Counted from the first letter of the stretch, positions 25,692-34,634 are shown. The stretch: DNA of 64,000 nt from an uncultured Dehalococcoidia bacterium (GCA_958296105.1 OY282441.1:779800-843799), one strand, 5' to 3'. Program-made: numbers and translations. Notes: generated from the sequence alone by a model not told the origin.

Positions 25692-26450
25692 ATGCCCTCG
25701 GCGATAGAGTGGACAGACGAGACTTGGAATCCGGTGACGGGCTGCACCCGCGTGTCTCCCGGCTGTGATCACTGCTATATGTTCACCCTGTACCCGCGTC
25801 TCAGGGCCATGGCAGTGCCCGGCTATGAGGGTGTACCCGGTGAGGTAAGGCTGTTGCCGGAGCGCCTGGATACTCCGCTCAAATGGGCGAAGAAGCGGCA
25901 CGTGTTCGTCAACAGCATGTCCGACGTGTTTCACCCGCGTGTGCCGTTCGATTTTGTACACAGGATGTTCGAGGTCATGCGGAAGGCCTCGGATGAGCGT
26001 GGGCATGTGTTTCAGGTGCTGACAAAGCGACCGGGGCGCGCGGTAGCGTGGTGGTCTGACTACGGGCAGCGATTTGGAGACGTCTGGCCTGCCAATGTGT
26101 GGATAGGCACTTCAGTCGAAAGCCAGAAGTACACTCCGAGAATCACGGTGCTTGCGCGCTTGCCCGCTCCGATCCGGTTCGTATCCGCTGAGCCGCTCCT
26201 CGAAGCTGTCGATCTCAGCCGATGGTTAGACAGCGGCGCGCTGCAATGGGTAATCGCAGGCGGGGAAAGCGGCCCCGGCGCAAGACCGATGGAGCTCGAC
26301 TGGGTACGCGATCTGCGCGATCAGTCACATGAGGCAGGCGTGGCGTTCTTCTTGAAGCAGCTAGGCGGAGTCAGAAACAAGCGTGGCGGAAACGACGCCG
26401 TCATAGACGGGCAGCAGTGGCAGGAGATGCCCGAGACAGGTGATTTCTAA
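25692..26450 (+). CDS. DUF5131 (Gp37/Gp68-like) three-Cys-motif protein
   Basis: A 252-residue protein starting 'MPSAIEWTDETWNPVTGCTRVSPGCDHCYM', the family hallmark with Cys18, Cys25 and Cys28 arranged like a metal or iron-sulfur site of a radical-SAM-like fold. 'FVNSMSDVFHPRVP', 'VFQVLTKRPGRA', 'WIGTSVESQKY' and 'FVSAEPLLE' are the other conserved blocks. Homologues occur on phages and in mobile cassettes next to a partner protein, here the next gene. Reaction unknown. The stop overlaps the partner start by one base (TAATG). Transcribed from the SOS-like promoter. Confidence 0.9.
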   Translation: MPSAIEWTDETWNPVTGCTRVSPGCDHCYMFTLYPRLRAMAVPGYEGVPGEVRLLPERLDTPLKWAKKRHVFVNSMSDVFHPRVPFDFVHRMFEVMRKASDERGHVFQVLTKRPGRAVAWWSDYGQRFGDVWPANVWIGTSVESQKYTPRITVLARLPAPIRFVSAEPLLEAVDLSRWLDSGALQWVIAGGESGPGARPMELDWVRDLRDQSHEAGVAFFLKQLGGVRNKRGGNDAVIDGQQWQEMPETGDF

Positions 26451-27298
26451 TGGTCAGGACGTCATTCGGTGGAGGGTGGACTCAGCAAAAGCTCGAGATA
26501 CTCCGCCGTTATCTCGACTCGTACACCACTGCGCTGAAGAACCGCCCGTTTCGGTTGGTATACGTAGACGCTTTCGCAGGTGAAGGCTACTGGCAACCCG
26601 GGTCAGGCTATCAAACAGAGGAATACGACGATTTTAAGGAAATACTGGAGGGATCGGCCAAAATAGCGCTGGATATTCGTGACAAGCCATTTGACAGGCT
26701 GGTGTTCATCGAGAAAGATCCCAAGCGGGCTATGTCGCTCAGACAACTGTCCGCACAGTACCCTGAACGCGACATTCAACCCATCACTGGGGACGCTAAC
26801 GAGGAGATTCCCAAGTTTTGCGGGGAGATGGATGACTTCGACCGTGCGGTTGTCTTTCTCGACCCGTTTGCAACTCAGGTCTCATGGGACTCGGTCAAGG
26901 CTGTCGCGGCCACTCGGAAAATAGACTGTTGGATTCTATTCCCGCTGATGGCAGTTGCCAGAATGATGCCGATTGGCAGTGAGCCGAGCGAGGCGCTGGC
27001 GGGTCATTTGGACCGCATCTTCGGCGGGCGTGACTACTGGAAGATGGGCTATCGAGAGTCGGCACAGATATCGTTGTTTGGAGACGAACCGAGGCAGGAG
27101 CGTTCCAGAGGGAATGAGCAGATTGCGGACATGTTCAGAGATCGACTGCAATCAGTGTTCTACAGCGTCGCCCCGACGCGGCGTGTGTTCCGCAACTCTC
27201 GGAACTCTCCGATGTTCGATCTGTTCTTCGCAGCGGGCAATCCCAGAGGAGCTCCGATTGCGATCAATATCGCAGACCACATTCTGAAGAACTGGTAA
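26450..27298 (+). CDS. tcmP: Three-Cys-motif partner protein TcmP
   Basis: A 282-residue protein of the three-Cys-motif partner (TcmP) family, recognised from 'KLEILRRYLDSYTTAL', 'RLVYVDAFAGEGYW' (about residue 43), 'LVFIEKDPKRA', and 'AVVFLDPFATQVSW' (about residue 145), which look like a divergent methyltransferase-type Rossmann fold (a glycine-rich motif followed by an acidic residue). It always pairs with a DUF5131 protein. The cassette's role is not known; its spotty distribution and SOS-like control here hint at defence or DNA-damage function, which is inference. Confidence 0.88.
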   Translation: MVRTSFGGGWTQQKLEILRRYLDSYTTALKNRPFRLVYVDAFAGEGYWQPGSGYQTEEYDDFKEILEGSAKIALDIRDKPFDRLVFIEKDPKRAMSLRQLSAQYPERDIQPITGDANEEIPKFCGEMDDFDRAVVFLDPFATQVSWDSVKAVAATRKIDCWILFPLMAVARMMPIGSEPSEALAGHLDRIFGGRDYWKMGYRESAQISLFGDEPRQERSRGNEQIADMFRDRLQSVFYSVAPTRRVFRNSRNSPMFDLFFAAGNPRGAPIAINIADHILKNW

Positions 27299-27384
27299 CG
27301 CAGTCGGTCTCCTGATTCTCACCCCCAACAGACGGGCGACCATGCCAGCCCCGCTATCAGCCGCAGCGGGGATACTTCGAGCAA

Positions 27385-27413
27385 ATGACACGCTGACTGC
27401 CAGCGTGTAGAAT
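27385..27413 (+). promoter_or_regulatory. Sigma70-type promoter for second aminotransferase
   Basis: ATGACA (27385-27390), 17 bases, TAGAAT (27408-27413); five of six matches in each box. It starts a leader of about 60 bases before the ATG at 27482 and shows that the gene is not dependent on the upstream TcmP transcript. Confidence 0.55.
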
Positions 27414-27481
27414 TGTGCGGACGAAATCGTCCCCATCCGCCGCCTGAGATTCGGGCGACGTCCCCTAGGAGGGAAATTCCA

Positions 27482-28690
27482 ATGCCGGAACATAGCAGGT
27501 TCAGCTTCGACGGTCTGTACTCCAAGCACGCGCCGGAAGGTCGCCCGCGAGGCGGGGCGGGCAGGCGCGGCAAGTACGACTTCGCAGTCGCGTATCCCGA
27601 TCCCAAGTCCATCCCGATCGACGGGCTGGTCAGCGGGCTTCAGCAGGCTCTCAGCGAGGAGGGTGAAGACCTCGCCATATATGCGCATCCGCAGGGCTAC
27701 CGTCCGCTGCGGGAGTTCGTATCGGGCAAGCTGGCGCGGGAGCGGAACATACACGTCTCCGCTGACGACATCATACTGGGAGACGGATCGGGTCAGCCGA
27801 TCCACATGTTCCTCGAAGTGCTGATAGATCCGGGAGACGTGGCGCTGACGGAAGACTACGTGTACGCGGGAACGCTGGGGCAGCTGCGCAGGTTCGGCGC
27901 GGACGTGCGCGGCGTGGAGTGCGACGAGGACGGGATGCTGCCGGATGCGCTGGAATCTGCCATAGAACGCGCCGCCTCGCAGGGCAAGATGCCCAAGCTG
28001 ATCTACACCATCCCCACCTACCAGAATCCGCAGGGCTGGACTATGACGCTGGAGCGGCGTCAGGCAATGGTGGATATAGCGAATCGCCACGGTGTCCCGA
28101 TACTCGAAGACGACTGCTACGTGGATCTGCGACTCGACGGACCCGAGTCGCCTACGTCCATCTACTCGCTCGATGAGACGGGCAGCACGATGTACGTTGC
28201 CTCGTTCTCGAAGATCATCGCGCCGGGTATGAGGATCGGGTACGGGACAGGGCCGGCCGAGGTGCTGGACAGGGCGCTGGTGGCCAAGAGCGGCGGCTCG
28301 GTGAACATGTTCGCGTCTTACGCGGTGCATCGCTACTCGACCGACAATCTCGACTCCCACATCGAGGAGATCAACCACGTGCAGAGGGCGAAGCGCGATG
28401 CGATGCTTTCCTCGCTTGGGGAAAACTTCGGCGACCGCGCCGAGTGGAGCAATCCGCACGGCGGGCTGTTCGTATGGCTCAAGATGCCGGACGGCAGCGA
28501 TATCACCTCGATTCGGGATACGGTTCTCGACAAGTACGAAGTGGGCTATCTGTCCGGTGTGAACTTCTCGCCGGAAGGCGGATCGGGGCAGAACTACGCG
28601 CGGCTGTGCTTCGGATTCAACCAGCCGGACGAGATCCACGAGGGGATCGCAAGGCTGGCGGAGGCGTTCGAGGCGGAGGGGGCGTTCTGA
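27482..28690 (+). CDS. PLP-dependent aminotransferase, class I/II
   Basis: 402 residues, fold-type I, closely similar in layout to the enzyme at 24395-25591: 'YAHPQGYRPLREFVSGKL', 'DDIILGDGSGQPIHMFLEVL', 'YTIPTYQNPQGWTMTLERRQAM', 'ASFSKIIAPGMRIGYG' with the pyridoxal Lys in 'SFSKI', and a C-terminal 'ARLCFGFNQPDEIHEGIARLAEAF'. AGGAGGG 8 bases before the ATG at 27482 fixes the start. Like its neighbour it lacks the GntR domain of MocR regulators. Probably a 2-aminoadipate-type or aromatic transaminase; substrate open. Confidence 0.9.
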   Translation: MPEHSRFSFDGLYSKHAPEGRPRGGAGRRGKYDFAVAYPDPKSIPIDGLVSGLQQALSEEGEDLAIYAHPQGYRPLREFVSGKLARERNIHVSADDIILGDGSGQPIHMFLEVLIDPGDVALTEDYVYAGTLGQLRRFGADVRGVECDEDGMLPDALESAIERAASQGKMPKLIYTIPTYQNPQGWTMTLERRQAMVDIANRHGVPILEDDCYVDLRLDGPESPTSIYSLDETGSTMYVASFSKIIAPGMRIGYGTGPAEVLDRALVAKSGGSVNMFASYAVHRYSTDNLDSHIEEINHVQRAKRDAMLSSLGENFGDRAEWSNPHGGLFVWLKMPDGSDITSIRDTVLDKYEVGYLSGVNFSPEGGSGQNYARLCFGFNQPDEIHEGIARLAEAFEAEGAF

Positions 28691-28713
28691 AGGGCATCGA
28701 AGGCGAGGAGGGT

Positions 28714-30075
28714 TTGTATGGGGGCCACGTGTCGGCAAACGAGCCGATAGAGTTCAGCGAACATGGCGCGGCGGACGCGCGAAACCGGAACAGTATCCTG
28801 AAAGCGGATATGCCTGTCCATCAGTGGTACAGGTTCGTGCTGTCGTTTCCGCCCCATCTGGTTAGGCACTATCTGAAGAAGTTCGGTATCGAACCCGGTC
28901 AGGTGGTGCTAGATCCCTTCTGCGGGACTGGAACCACTCTGGTAGAGTGCAAGAAGCGCGGGATAGACAGCGTGGGGGTAGAAGCCAATCCCATCGCCCA
29001 CTTCGCCAGCTCTGTCAAGACGTCCTGGAACGCCGAGCCGGATAAGCTCCTGAATCACGCGCGCGAGGTGGCTGAACGGGCGGACGCGGCTCTTCGCAGA
29101 GAAGGGCTGTCGTCCCCAGACCCTCTGCCAAGCTCACATGACACGGTGGGTTTGGAGACGGGGCTGCGTCGGCTGACGGAAAGACAGTCGAAGCTGCTGA
29201 TACGAGGTTCGATCAGTCCCCTGCCCCTGCGCAAGACGCTCAGGCTCCTAGACGCGATAGGGGGGCGCTGCGATCCGGTGTACTCTGGATACGAGAGGCT
29301 CGCGGCTGCGTCGGCGCTCGTAACCTGTATCGGGAATCTCAGATTCGGTCCGGAAGTGGGGGTGACTCGCCCCAAGACGGATGCGCCGGTGATCGACTGC
29401 TGGCTGAACAACGTGCGCTCTATGGCGTCCGACTTGGCGCAGGTGCGGGATCGGCGCTCCGTCCGATCGCAGGCGCTGGGGGCGGACGCGAGAGCGATCC
29501 ATGAGACGGTCGCATCCGAGTCGATCGACGCCGTGATCACCTCGCCGCCCTACCCCAACGAGAAGGACTACACGCGGACGACGCGGCTGGAATCTGTGCT
29601 TTTGGGATTTCTCAAAGATCGGGACGATCTGCGAGCGCTCAAAAGGAGCCTGGTCAAGTCGAATACCAGAGGGGTATATAAAGACGACGATGACGACCAG
29701 CTGATCTCCGAGCTGCCCGGAATCCGTACACTGGCAGACAGCATCGAGCGTGAGAGGGTGCGGCTGAACAAAACTTCAGGGTTCGAGCGTCTGTACGCTC
29801 GGGTGACAAGGCTCTACTTTGGCGGCATGGCTCGGCATCTTGCCCAACTTCGCCGCGTGCTGAAGCCCGGCGCGCGCTTGGCTTACGTGGTCGGAGACCA
29901 GGCTTCGTACCTCAGAGTGATGATCAGAACCGGTGAGCGGCTGGCTGACATATCGCACTCCTTGGGGTACAGAGTGATTGGGAGAGACCTGTTCAGAACG
30001 CGATTCTCGACAGCTACCAAGCAGCATTTGCGTGAGGAGGTACTGGTGCTGCAATGGCCGGGGTGGGGTGAGTGA
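28714..30075 (+). CDS. DNA methyltransferase of a type II R-M system
   Basis: About 453 residues. The SAM motif 'VVLDPFCGTGTTLVECKKRGIDSVGVEANP' lies near residue 65 and the catalytic motif 'VITSPPYPNEKDYTRTTRLE' near residue 275, so motif I precedes IV; SPPY is typical of N4-cytosine or N6-adenine enzymes. 'MPVHQWYRFVLSFPPHLVRHYL' is the N-terminal docking segment seen in this group. Start codon unclear: TTG 28714 or GTG 28729, with AGGAGGG at 28706-28712. Its stop overlaps the GTG of the next gene, whose product looks like the cognate nuclease. Confidence 0.85.
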   Translation: MYGGHVSANEPIEFSEHGAADARNRNSILKADMPVHQWYRFVLSFPPHLVRHYLKKFGIEPGQVVLDPFCGTGTTLVECKKRGIDSVGVEANPIAHFASSVKTSWNAEPDKLLNHAREVAERADAALRREGLSSPDPLPSSHDTVGLETGLRRLTERQSKLLIRGSISPLPLRKTLRLLDAIGGRCDPVYSGYERLAAASALVTCIGNLRFGPEVGVTRPKTDAPVIDCWLNNVRSMASDLAQVRDRRSVRSQALGADARAIHETVASESIDAVITSPPYPNEKDYTRTTRLESVLLGFLKDRDDLRALKRSLVKSNTRGVYKDDDDDQLISELPGIRTLADSIERERVRLNKTSGFERLYARVTRLYFGGMARHLAQLRRVLKPGARLAYVVGDQASYLRVMIRTGERLADISHSLGYRVIGRDLFRTRFSTATKQHLREEVLVLQWPGWGE

Positions 30076-30889
30076 CTACGAATTTGCCGAGCAGACGAGG
30101 GCGCAACAGATACACCGCGATCATCCTGAAGATATTTCAGGATAGATATACAACGGGTGACGAGAGTGTTCCGTTCAGGCGTGAAGATATCCAGATAGCA
30201 GCCGAGACGCTGAATGTCGATCTTCCCAGAAATCTGGGAGACGTGATTTACACGTTCCGATATCGTTCACCGCTGCCTGAAGAAATTCAGTCCTTGGCAG
30301 GTCCCGGGCGAATGTGGATCATTCGACCTGCCGGCGCCGGAAGCTATCAGTTCGATCTGGTTCTTGAAGTCGATTTGAGTCCCAATCGGAATCTCTCTGT
30401 TACAAAGGTCCCTGATTCTACGCCTGGGGTTATCGAGCGCTACGCGCTTGGGGATGAGCAGTCGCTTCTCGCTCGCCTGCGATACAATAGATTAATCGAC
30501 TTGGCGACCGGGCTTACCTGTTACTCGCTTCAGAATCACTTTCGGACATCTGTGCCAGGCATTGGGCAGATCGAAACCGATGAAATCTATGTTGGAATCG
30601 ACCGTGACGGCGTCCACTACATCATTCCGGTTCAGGCCAAGAGCCGGGGGATTTTCTCAACATCGTTCAGATCGAGCAAGACTACGCCATGTGTGAAGCC
30701 AGATTCCCGTTGTTGATTGCAAAACCTATCGGGGCGCAGCTCGTCGATGATCGGACTGTCGCTATGTTCGAGTTCGAGCGGTCCGATGGAGTTGTAAAGA
30801 TCTCGGCAGAGCGGCATTATCGTCTTGTGGAACTCGAAGAGCTTACAGAGTCGGACATCATCAGCTACCGTCAGCGACTGTTTAGATGA
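30072..30889 (+). pseudogene. Restriction endonuclease, frameshifted
   Basis: From GTG 30072 the frame gives 214 residues with 'IETDEIYVGIDRDGVHYIIPVQAKSRG', a PD-(D/E)XK-like D...QAK core near residue 165. After a run of five G (about 30646-30650) it becomes nonsense and stops at 30716, while the sensible sequence 'DFLNIVQIEQDYAMCEARFPLLIAKPIGAQL...ISYRQRLFR' continues in another frame to 30889. One missing base explains it. With the overlapping methylase this is a type II R-M pair whose nuclease is off in this sequence: a real mutation, phase variation, or base-calling error. Confidence 0.75.
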
Positions 30890-30903
30890 ATTGGAGGCCG
30901 CCA

Positions 30904-31818
30904 ATGCGTATATGTTCGTTCCTGCCCAGCGCAACGGAGACAGTCTATCTGCTTGGGCTAGGCGATTCGCTGTACGGGGTCAGCCACGAGTGTGATTTTC
31001 CAGATGGGGCGCGGGCGAAGCCGAAGGTGGTTCGCAGTCGCTTCGATCCGAACACGCTCAGCAGCGGCGAGATAGACAGGCTCATCACGGATATGATGAC
31101 GCGCGGCGAGAATATCTACGAGGTGGACGAGGAGACGCTCTCCAACGCTCGCCCCGATCTCGTCATAACTCAGCAGCTCTGCGAGGTGTGCGCGGTTTCG
31201 TTCGAGGACGTTCGGCAAGCTGTCGGGCGGCTGGAGCGCGCCCCTGCCCTGCTGTCGCTCGATCCGCATGGGATAGGCGACGTTCTCAATGACATCCTAG
31301 AGGTGGGCCGGGAGACAGGGGCGGATTCCGAGGCTCATCACGCCGTGTTCAATCTGCGAGGCAGGATAGACGCGGTTCGGCGAGCCGTCTCGCGGGCGGA
31401 GACTGTCCCAACGGTCGCCTGCATCGAGTGGCTGGATCCGGTAATAGCCGCAGGCCACTGGATACCCGAGATGGTGGGGATCGCAGGGGGAGCGGACGCG
31501 CTGATGGAGGCGGGCGCGCCGTCCGAGCGGGTGGGGATGGATCGGCTGGTCGAAGCCGACCCGGACATCCTCGTACTCATGCCGTGCGGCATGGACGCGG
31601 ACAGGGCGAAGTCCGAGTTCGGGGCGCTGTCCGACGTCGAACGCTGGCGGGGGACGTCGGCTTTCGCCAATGGCAGAGTGTATGCGGTGGATTCAGGGGC
31701 GCTGTTCAGCCGCAGCGGTCCCCGACTGGTGGACGGGCTGGAGGTCTTGGCGCGGATTCTGCATCCGAATCTGTTCGGGGATCCGCCATCCTCGCAGTTC
31801 TGCGCGCGAATTGCATAG
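30904..31818 (+). CDS. BtuF-like substrate-binding protein, cytosolic
   Basis: A 304-residue protein of the periplasmic binding family TroA/BtuF: 'MRICSFLPSATETVYLLGLGDSLYGVSHECDFP', 'RPDLVITQQLCEVCAVSFEDV', 'VACIEWLDPVIAAGHWIPEMVGIAGG' and 'DILVLMPCGMD'. These are the cobalamin-binding-protein type, but no signal peptide is present, as in many Chloroflexi and actinobacterial relatives, so it probably works in the cytoplasm or is exported in another way. GGAGG 7 bases upstream selects ATG 30904 over the in-frame ATG 30886. No transporter genes are adjacent. Confidence 0.88.
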   Translation: MRICSFLPSATETVYLLGLGDSLYGVSHECDFPDGARAKPKVVRSRFDPNTLSSGEIDRLITDMMTRGENIYEVDEETLSNARPDLVITQQLCEVCAVSFEDVRQAVGRLERAPALLSLDPHGIGDVLNDILEVGRETGADSEAHHAVFNLRGRIDAVRRAVSRAETVPTVACIEWLDPVIAAGHWIPEMVGIAGGADALMEAGAPSERVGMDRLVEADPDILVLMPCGMDADRAKSEFGALSDVERWRGTSAFANGRVYAVDSGALFSRSGPRLVDGLEVLARILHPNLFGDPPSSQFCARIA

Positions 31819-31820
31819 GG

Positions 31821-31913
31821 GCGGCTAGTGGCGGCTGAAGCCGCAACGTGCAGAGTCCACAAGTCGCCGGCAACATAGTCGGAAAGAGGGGGGCGGCTAG
31901 TGGCGGCTGAAGC
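31821..31913. repeat. 21-base direct repeat, 72-base period
   Basis: Bases 31821-31841 and 31893-31913 are identical. The second copy is the stop and last codons of the Lon-N gene (minus strand); the first lies beyond that gene's 3' end, directly after the BtuF-like stop. Confidence 0.85.
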
Positions 31914-32544
31914 GACGGCTCAGCTCCCATGCCATGCGGCGGCGCAGCGCGCGCGAGTGACGCCGCAGCATCTCGGTTTCGGCGCTCAGTCTGCTGCGCG
32001 CGGAGGGGTGTTCCAGCAGACGCTGCTTATCCTCCAGCTCGAGCTGCATTCTGGCGGCGATGTGGTACGAGAGCGCCGCCGCGTCCGATGGGACGCGCGT
32101 CTGTCGCACCCAGCCACCGGATACGCCCACGGCGCAGCGCGCATACTCGGAGAACGCTTCAGCAGCCTCCTCTATCAGGTGGTCGGGCGCGGGTTCTGAG
32201 CCTTCCTCGTCCAGAATCTCCACGCGGGCTTCCAGATACGGCGCGCGATGGATGACTTCCAGAATGCGGAAGCGCTGCTGTCCGATGGCGGAGACGAAGA
32301 ATCGGTCGCCCTCGATCCGATTCACCTGAACGATGTGGGCAACGGTGCCGATCTCGCGCGGCACGGCAGAACCTCCGACTTCGGCCCCCTCCCTGATGAG
32401 CGCGACGCCGAACTTCGAGTCAGACTCCATGCAGTCGCGCAGCATGATCTTGTAACGCTCCTCGAATATCTGGAGCGGCAGCGATGCGTTCGGGTACAGA
32501 ACGGTGTTCAGCGGAAACAGCGGCAGAGCGCGAATGTTGGTCAT
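31897..32544 (-). CDS. Lon N-terminal (LON substrate-binding) domain protein
   Basis: A 215-residue stand-alone LON domain: 'IRALPLFPLNTVLYPNASLPLQIFEERYKIMLRDCMESDSKFGVALI', then 'GTVAHIVQVNRIEGDRFFVSAIGQQRFRI', with a helical C-terminal part ('SYHIAARMQLELEDKQRLLEHP'). It lacks the AAA+ and protease domains of Lon, so it is the YcaO/LonN-type protein found singly in many bacteria, possibly a substrate adaptor. Its ATG overlaps the stop of the upstream gene (ATGA), so translation is likely coupled. Confidence 0.92.
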   Translation of the reverse strand: MTNIRALPLFPLNTVLYPNASLPLQIFEERYKIMLRDCMESDSKFGVALIREGAEVGGSAVPREIGTVAHIVQVNRIEGDRFFVSAIGQQRFRILEVIHRAPYLEARVEILDEEGSEPAPDHLIEEAAEAFSEYARCAVGVSGGWVRQTRVPSDAAALSYHIAARMQLELEDKQRLLEHPSARSRLSAETEMLRRHSRALRRRMAWELSRRFSRH

Positions 32545-33101
32545 TGTACGAAGTCTAGGTGGGCGTAGCGCATGAAGATGCCTCCGCCGGGGCGGGCGAG
32601 CGGGCCGTTGACGCACAGGCAGGCTATCACGTGGGTGGCGCCGGGGCGAGCGCTGTCGGAGACCCTGACGCGGTTGGTTACGTTGAAGCCGTTGACCGCT
32701 CCGGCTTGGCGGTCCCACTCCCCATCTATCCACAGCTCGCCGTAGTCGTCTATGTTGGTTTCGAACCAGACCTCAGTGCCCTCGACGTCGAAGTCTCCGA
32801 CGCGATCGGGCAGTGTGACCGAGATTCTGTACCAGCCGAAGGTCAGACCCTCGGATCTCTTCTTGCGGATGCCGGGATGCTCGGGGCTGCCGGAGGGCTT
32901 GCCCTGTCCTCCTGCCTCCAGGTCGTCGATGACCTCCCAAGAGGAATCATCGTAGTCCGCAAGTCTGGCGGGGCTGTCGGCTGCCTGCGAGATCAGCCCT
33001 TCGTTGGGTTGGTCGGGGTTCCAGCCCGATCCGAAGCGCCACTCGGCGCCGATCCGCTGGAGTACTGCGGGGTCTTCGAGGTCGAGGGTGGCGTTGGGCA
33101 T
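32541..33101 (-). CDS. Galactose-binding-like (jelly-roll) domain protein
   Basis: A 186-residue protein with 'DYDDSSWEVIDDLEAGGQG', 'GLTFGWYRISVTLPDRVGDFDVEGTEVWFETNIDDYGELWIDGEW' and 'GATHVIACLCVNGPLARPGGGIFMRYAHL', the pattern of the sugar-binding jelly-roll at the front of family 2 glycosidases. No catalytic domain and no signal peptide. The ATG at 33101 has AAGGAG 7 bases upstream. It is translationally coupled to the Lon-N gene, an odd partner for a carbohydrate-binding fold. Function unknown. Confidence 0.75.
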   Translation of the reverse strand: MPNATLDLEDPAVLQRIGAEWRFGSGWNPDQPNEGLISQAADSPARLADYDDSSWEVIDDLEAGGQGKPSGSPEHPGIRKKRSEGLTFGWYRISVTLPDRVGDFDVEGTEVWFETNIDDYGELWIDGEWDRQAGAVNGFNVTNRVRVSDSARPGATHVIACLCVNGPLARPGGGIFMRYAHLDFVQ

Positions 33102-33219
33102 TGGGCGACTCCTTGCGGCTCTTGTGTCTGTATGAAGGTTCTCAGCACTTGCGCCAGATGTCAACTGGCGTATGATCGAAGGCGGTACGAAGAGAATCTT
33201 ACGGGAGGGGCGAGGAAAC

Positions 33220-33348
33220 ATGGGAAGATCGAACTGGTACTACGACCATCCGCCCGCGTGCAGCTGCGCCGCTTGCACAGAGGGGCGCTCTCGAACGAGG
33301 CGGGAGGGCTGGCTCAAGAGGCTGTGGCGGCTGATCACGGGCAAATAA
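33220..33348 (+). CDS. 42-residue Cys-rich small protein
   Basis: ATG 33220 to TAA 33348 encodes a small basic protein with 'NWYYDHPPACSCAACTEGR', a CxCxxC knuckle preceded by His-Pro-Pro, and a basic tail 'RREGWLKRLWRLITGK'. The HPPxCxCxxC pattern recurs in proteins of Chloroflexota, supporting that it is real. GGGAGGGG lies about 10 bases upstream. Likely binds a metal and perhaps membranes or nucleic acid through its tail. It is only 89 bases before the PDZ gene, so the two may be co-transcribed. Confidence 0.55.
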   Translation: MGRSNWYYDHPPACSCAACTEGRSRTRREGWLKRLWRLITGK

Positions 33349-33440
33349 AGCCATCGCTAACCGAGCGCCGCTTTCGCGCGTTGTATGTGTCGAGCGGCCC
33401 ATATCGGCGTGGCCGCGAGCATAGAGGAGGAATCGAAGTG

Positions 33441-34634
33441 ATGAAGACCAAGACCATAGCCGCCGCGAGTCTTGCGGCTCTGGCGGGGCTGGCGCTGTTC
33501 GCGCTCGCGGTCGCCAACCCGTTTTCTACACAGGCGACTACGCAGGCGGCATCCGACGGCGCGCCGGAGAGCCTTCATCAGGAGGGAATGGCTCCGCTGA
33601 GGGTGGACGTGGCGGCTGTGTCGCAGATCGCGCAGGGCGAGGGGGGCGGTCAGCCTCAAGCCACAGACGACGAGACCAAGCCGTACATCGGAGTCGCCAT
33701 TTCGGAGCTGGATGATGGAAGTGTCGAAGTGGTCGAGGTGCTGGAGGACGGACCATCCAACGGACTTCTGGAAGCGGGAGACGTGATTACGGCAGTCAAC
33801 AGTGTGAGTATAGACGGATCCCAAGACCTGATAGACGCCATCGCCAAGGCCGGGGTGGGCGCTTCGATCACGCTCACCTTCACGCGAGACGGACCGGTTC
33901 GCTACGCGGTGGTGACCGTGGGCGGGCGCGAGGTGGAGACCAAGTCGGCCTTCTGGGGGGCTGACAGAGGCGGGGCGTTTCACTTCTCCAAAGAGAGCTA
34001 CCTCAAGGCGCGCGGCGCATGGGAAGACTTCGCGCGCTCGGAGATATCCAGAGCCGATGAAGACGGCAGCTACAAGACCTACCGCAAAGCTGTCGGAACG
34101 GTTACGAACGTGGACGCGGACGCGGGAACGTTCACGCTTCAGCCCAAAGACGACTCCGACCCCATCGCGTACACCATAGGCGAAGATACGAAGGTCGTCA
34201 TCAATCGCACGGGCGACATAGGGGGGCTGAACAGCGAGGACGAGACGCTGGTAATGGACGTCGACGGCGATGTGCAGCTGGTTCAGCAAGGGGATCAGAC
34301 GGCAGGCTTCGGCTGGGGCAGGAAGAGCGGGTTCGGGCGGCACATGTCCGGCTGGGACAAGAGGAGCGGGTTCGGGCGGCACAAGTCCGGCTGGGACAAG
34401 AGGGGCGGGTTCGGGCGCTTCAGCCTCGACAAGGGCTTTAGCCACTCTTGGGGAGATTTCGAGGACATCCTGAAGTGGGGCAAGTCCGATGCGGACATGT
34501 CGGGCGCTATGCGGGATGAGCTTCTCGAAAAGCTCAAGAGCCGCTTCGCCGACGGGGATTCGTACAGGATCGAGATACGGACGCCGAACGGTGTCAGGAT
34601 GTACACGAGCGATTCGAACGACGGGGACATGTAG
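33441..34634 (+). CDS. Exported PDZ-domain protein
   Basis: A 397-residue protein with a signal peptide ('MKTKTIAAASLAALAGLALFALAVA'), a PDZ domain at about residues 80-155 ('YIGVAISELDDGSVEVVEVLEDGPSNGLLEAGDVITAVNSVSIDG'), a DUF5666-like beta domain at about 210-275 ('GTVTNVDADAGTFTLQPKDD') and then 13-residue repeats of the type 'SGFGRHKSGWDKR' at about 292-330. No protease domain is present, so PDZ probably recruits exported proteins or peptides. A GTG directly precedes the ATG; AGAGGAGGA lies upstream. A strong terminator follows at 34669-34700. Confidence 0.85.
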   Translation: MKTKTIAAASLAALAGLALFALAVANPFSTQATTQAASDGAPESLHQEGMAPLRVDVAAVSQIAQGEGGGQPQATDDETKPYIGVAISELDDGSVEVVEVLEDGPSNGLLEAGDVITAVNSVSIDGSQDLIDAIAKAGVGASITLTFTRDGPVRYAVVTVGGREVETKSAFWGADRGGAFHFSKESYLKARGAWEDFARSEISRADEDGSYKTYRKAVGTVTNVDADAGTFTLQPKDDSDPIAYTIGEDTKVVINRTGDIGGLNSEDETLVMDVDGDVQLVQQGDQTAGFGWGRKSGFGRHMSGWDKRSGFGRHKSGWDKRGGFGRFSLDKGFSHSWGDFEDILKWGKSDADMSGAMRDELLEKLKSRFADGDSYRIEIRTPNGVRMYTSDSNDGDM

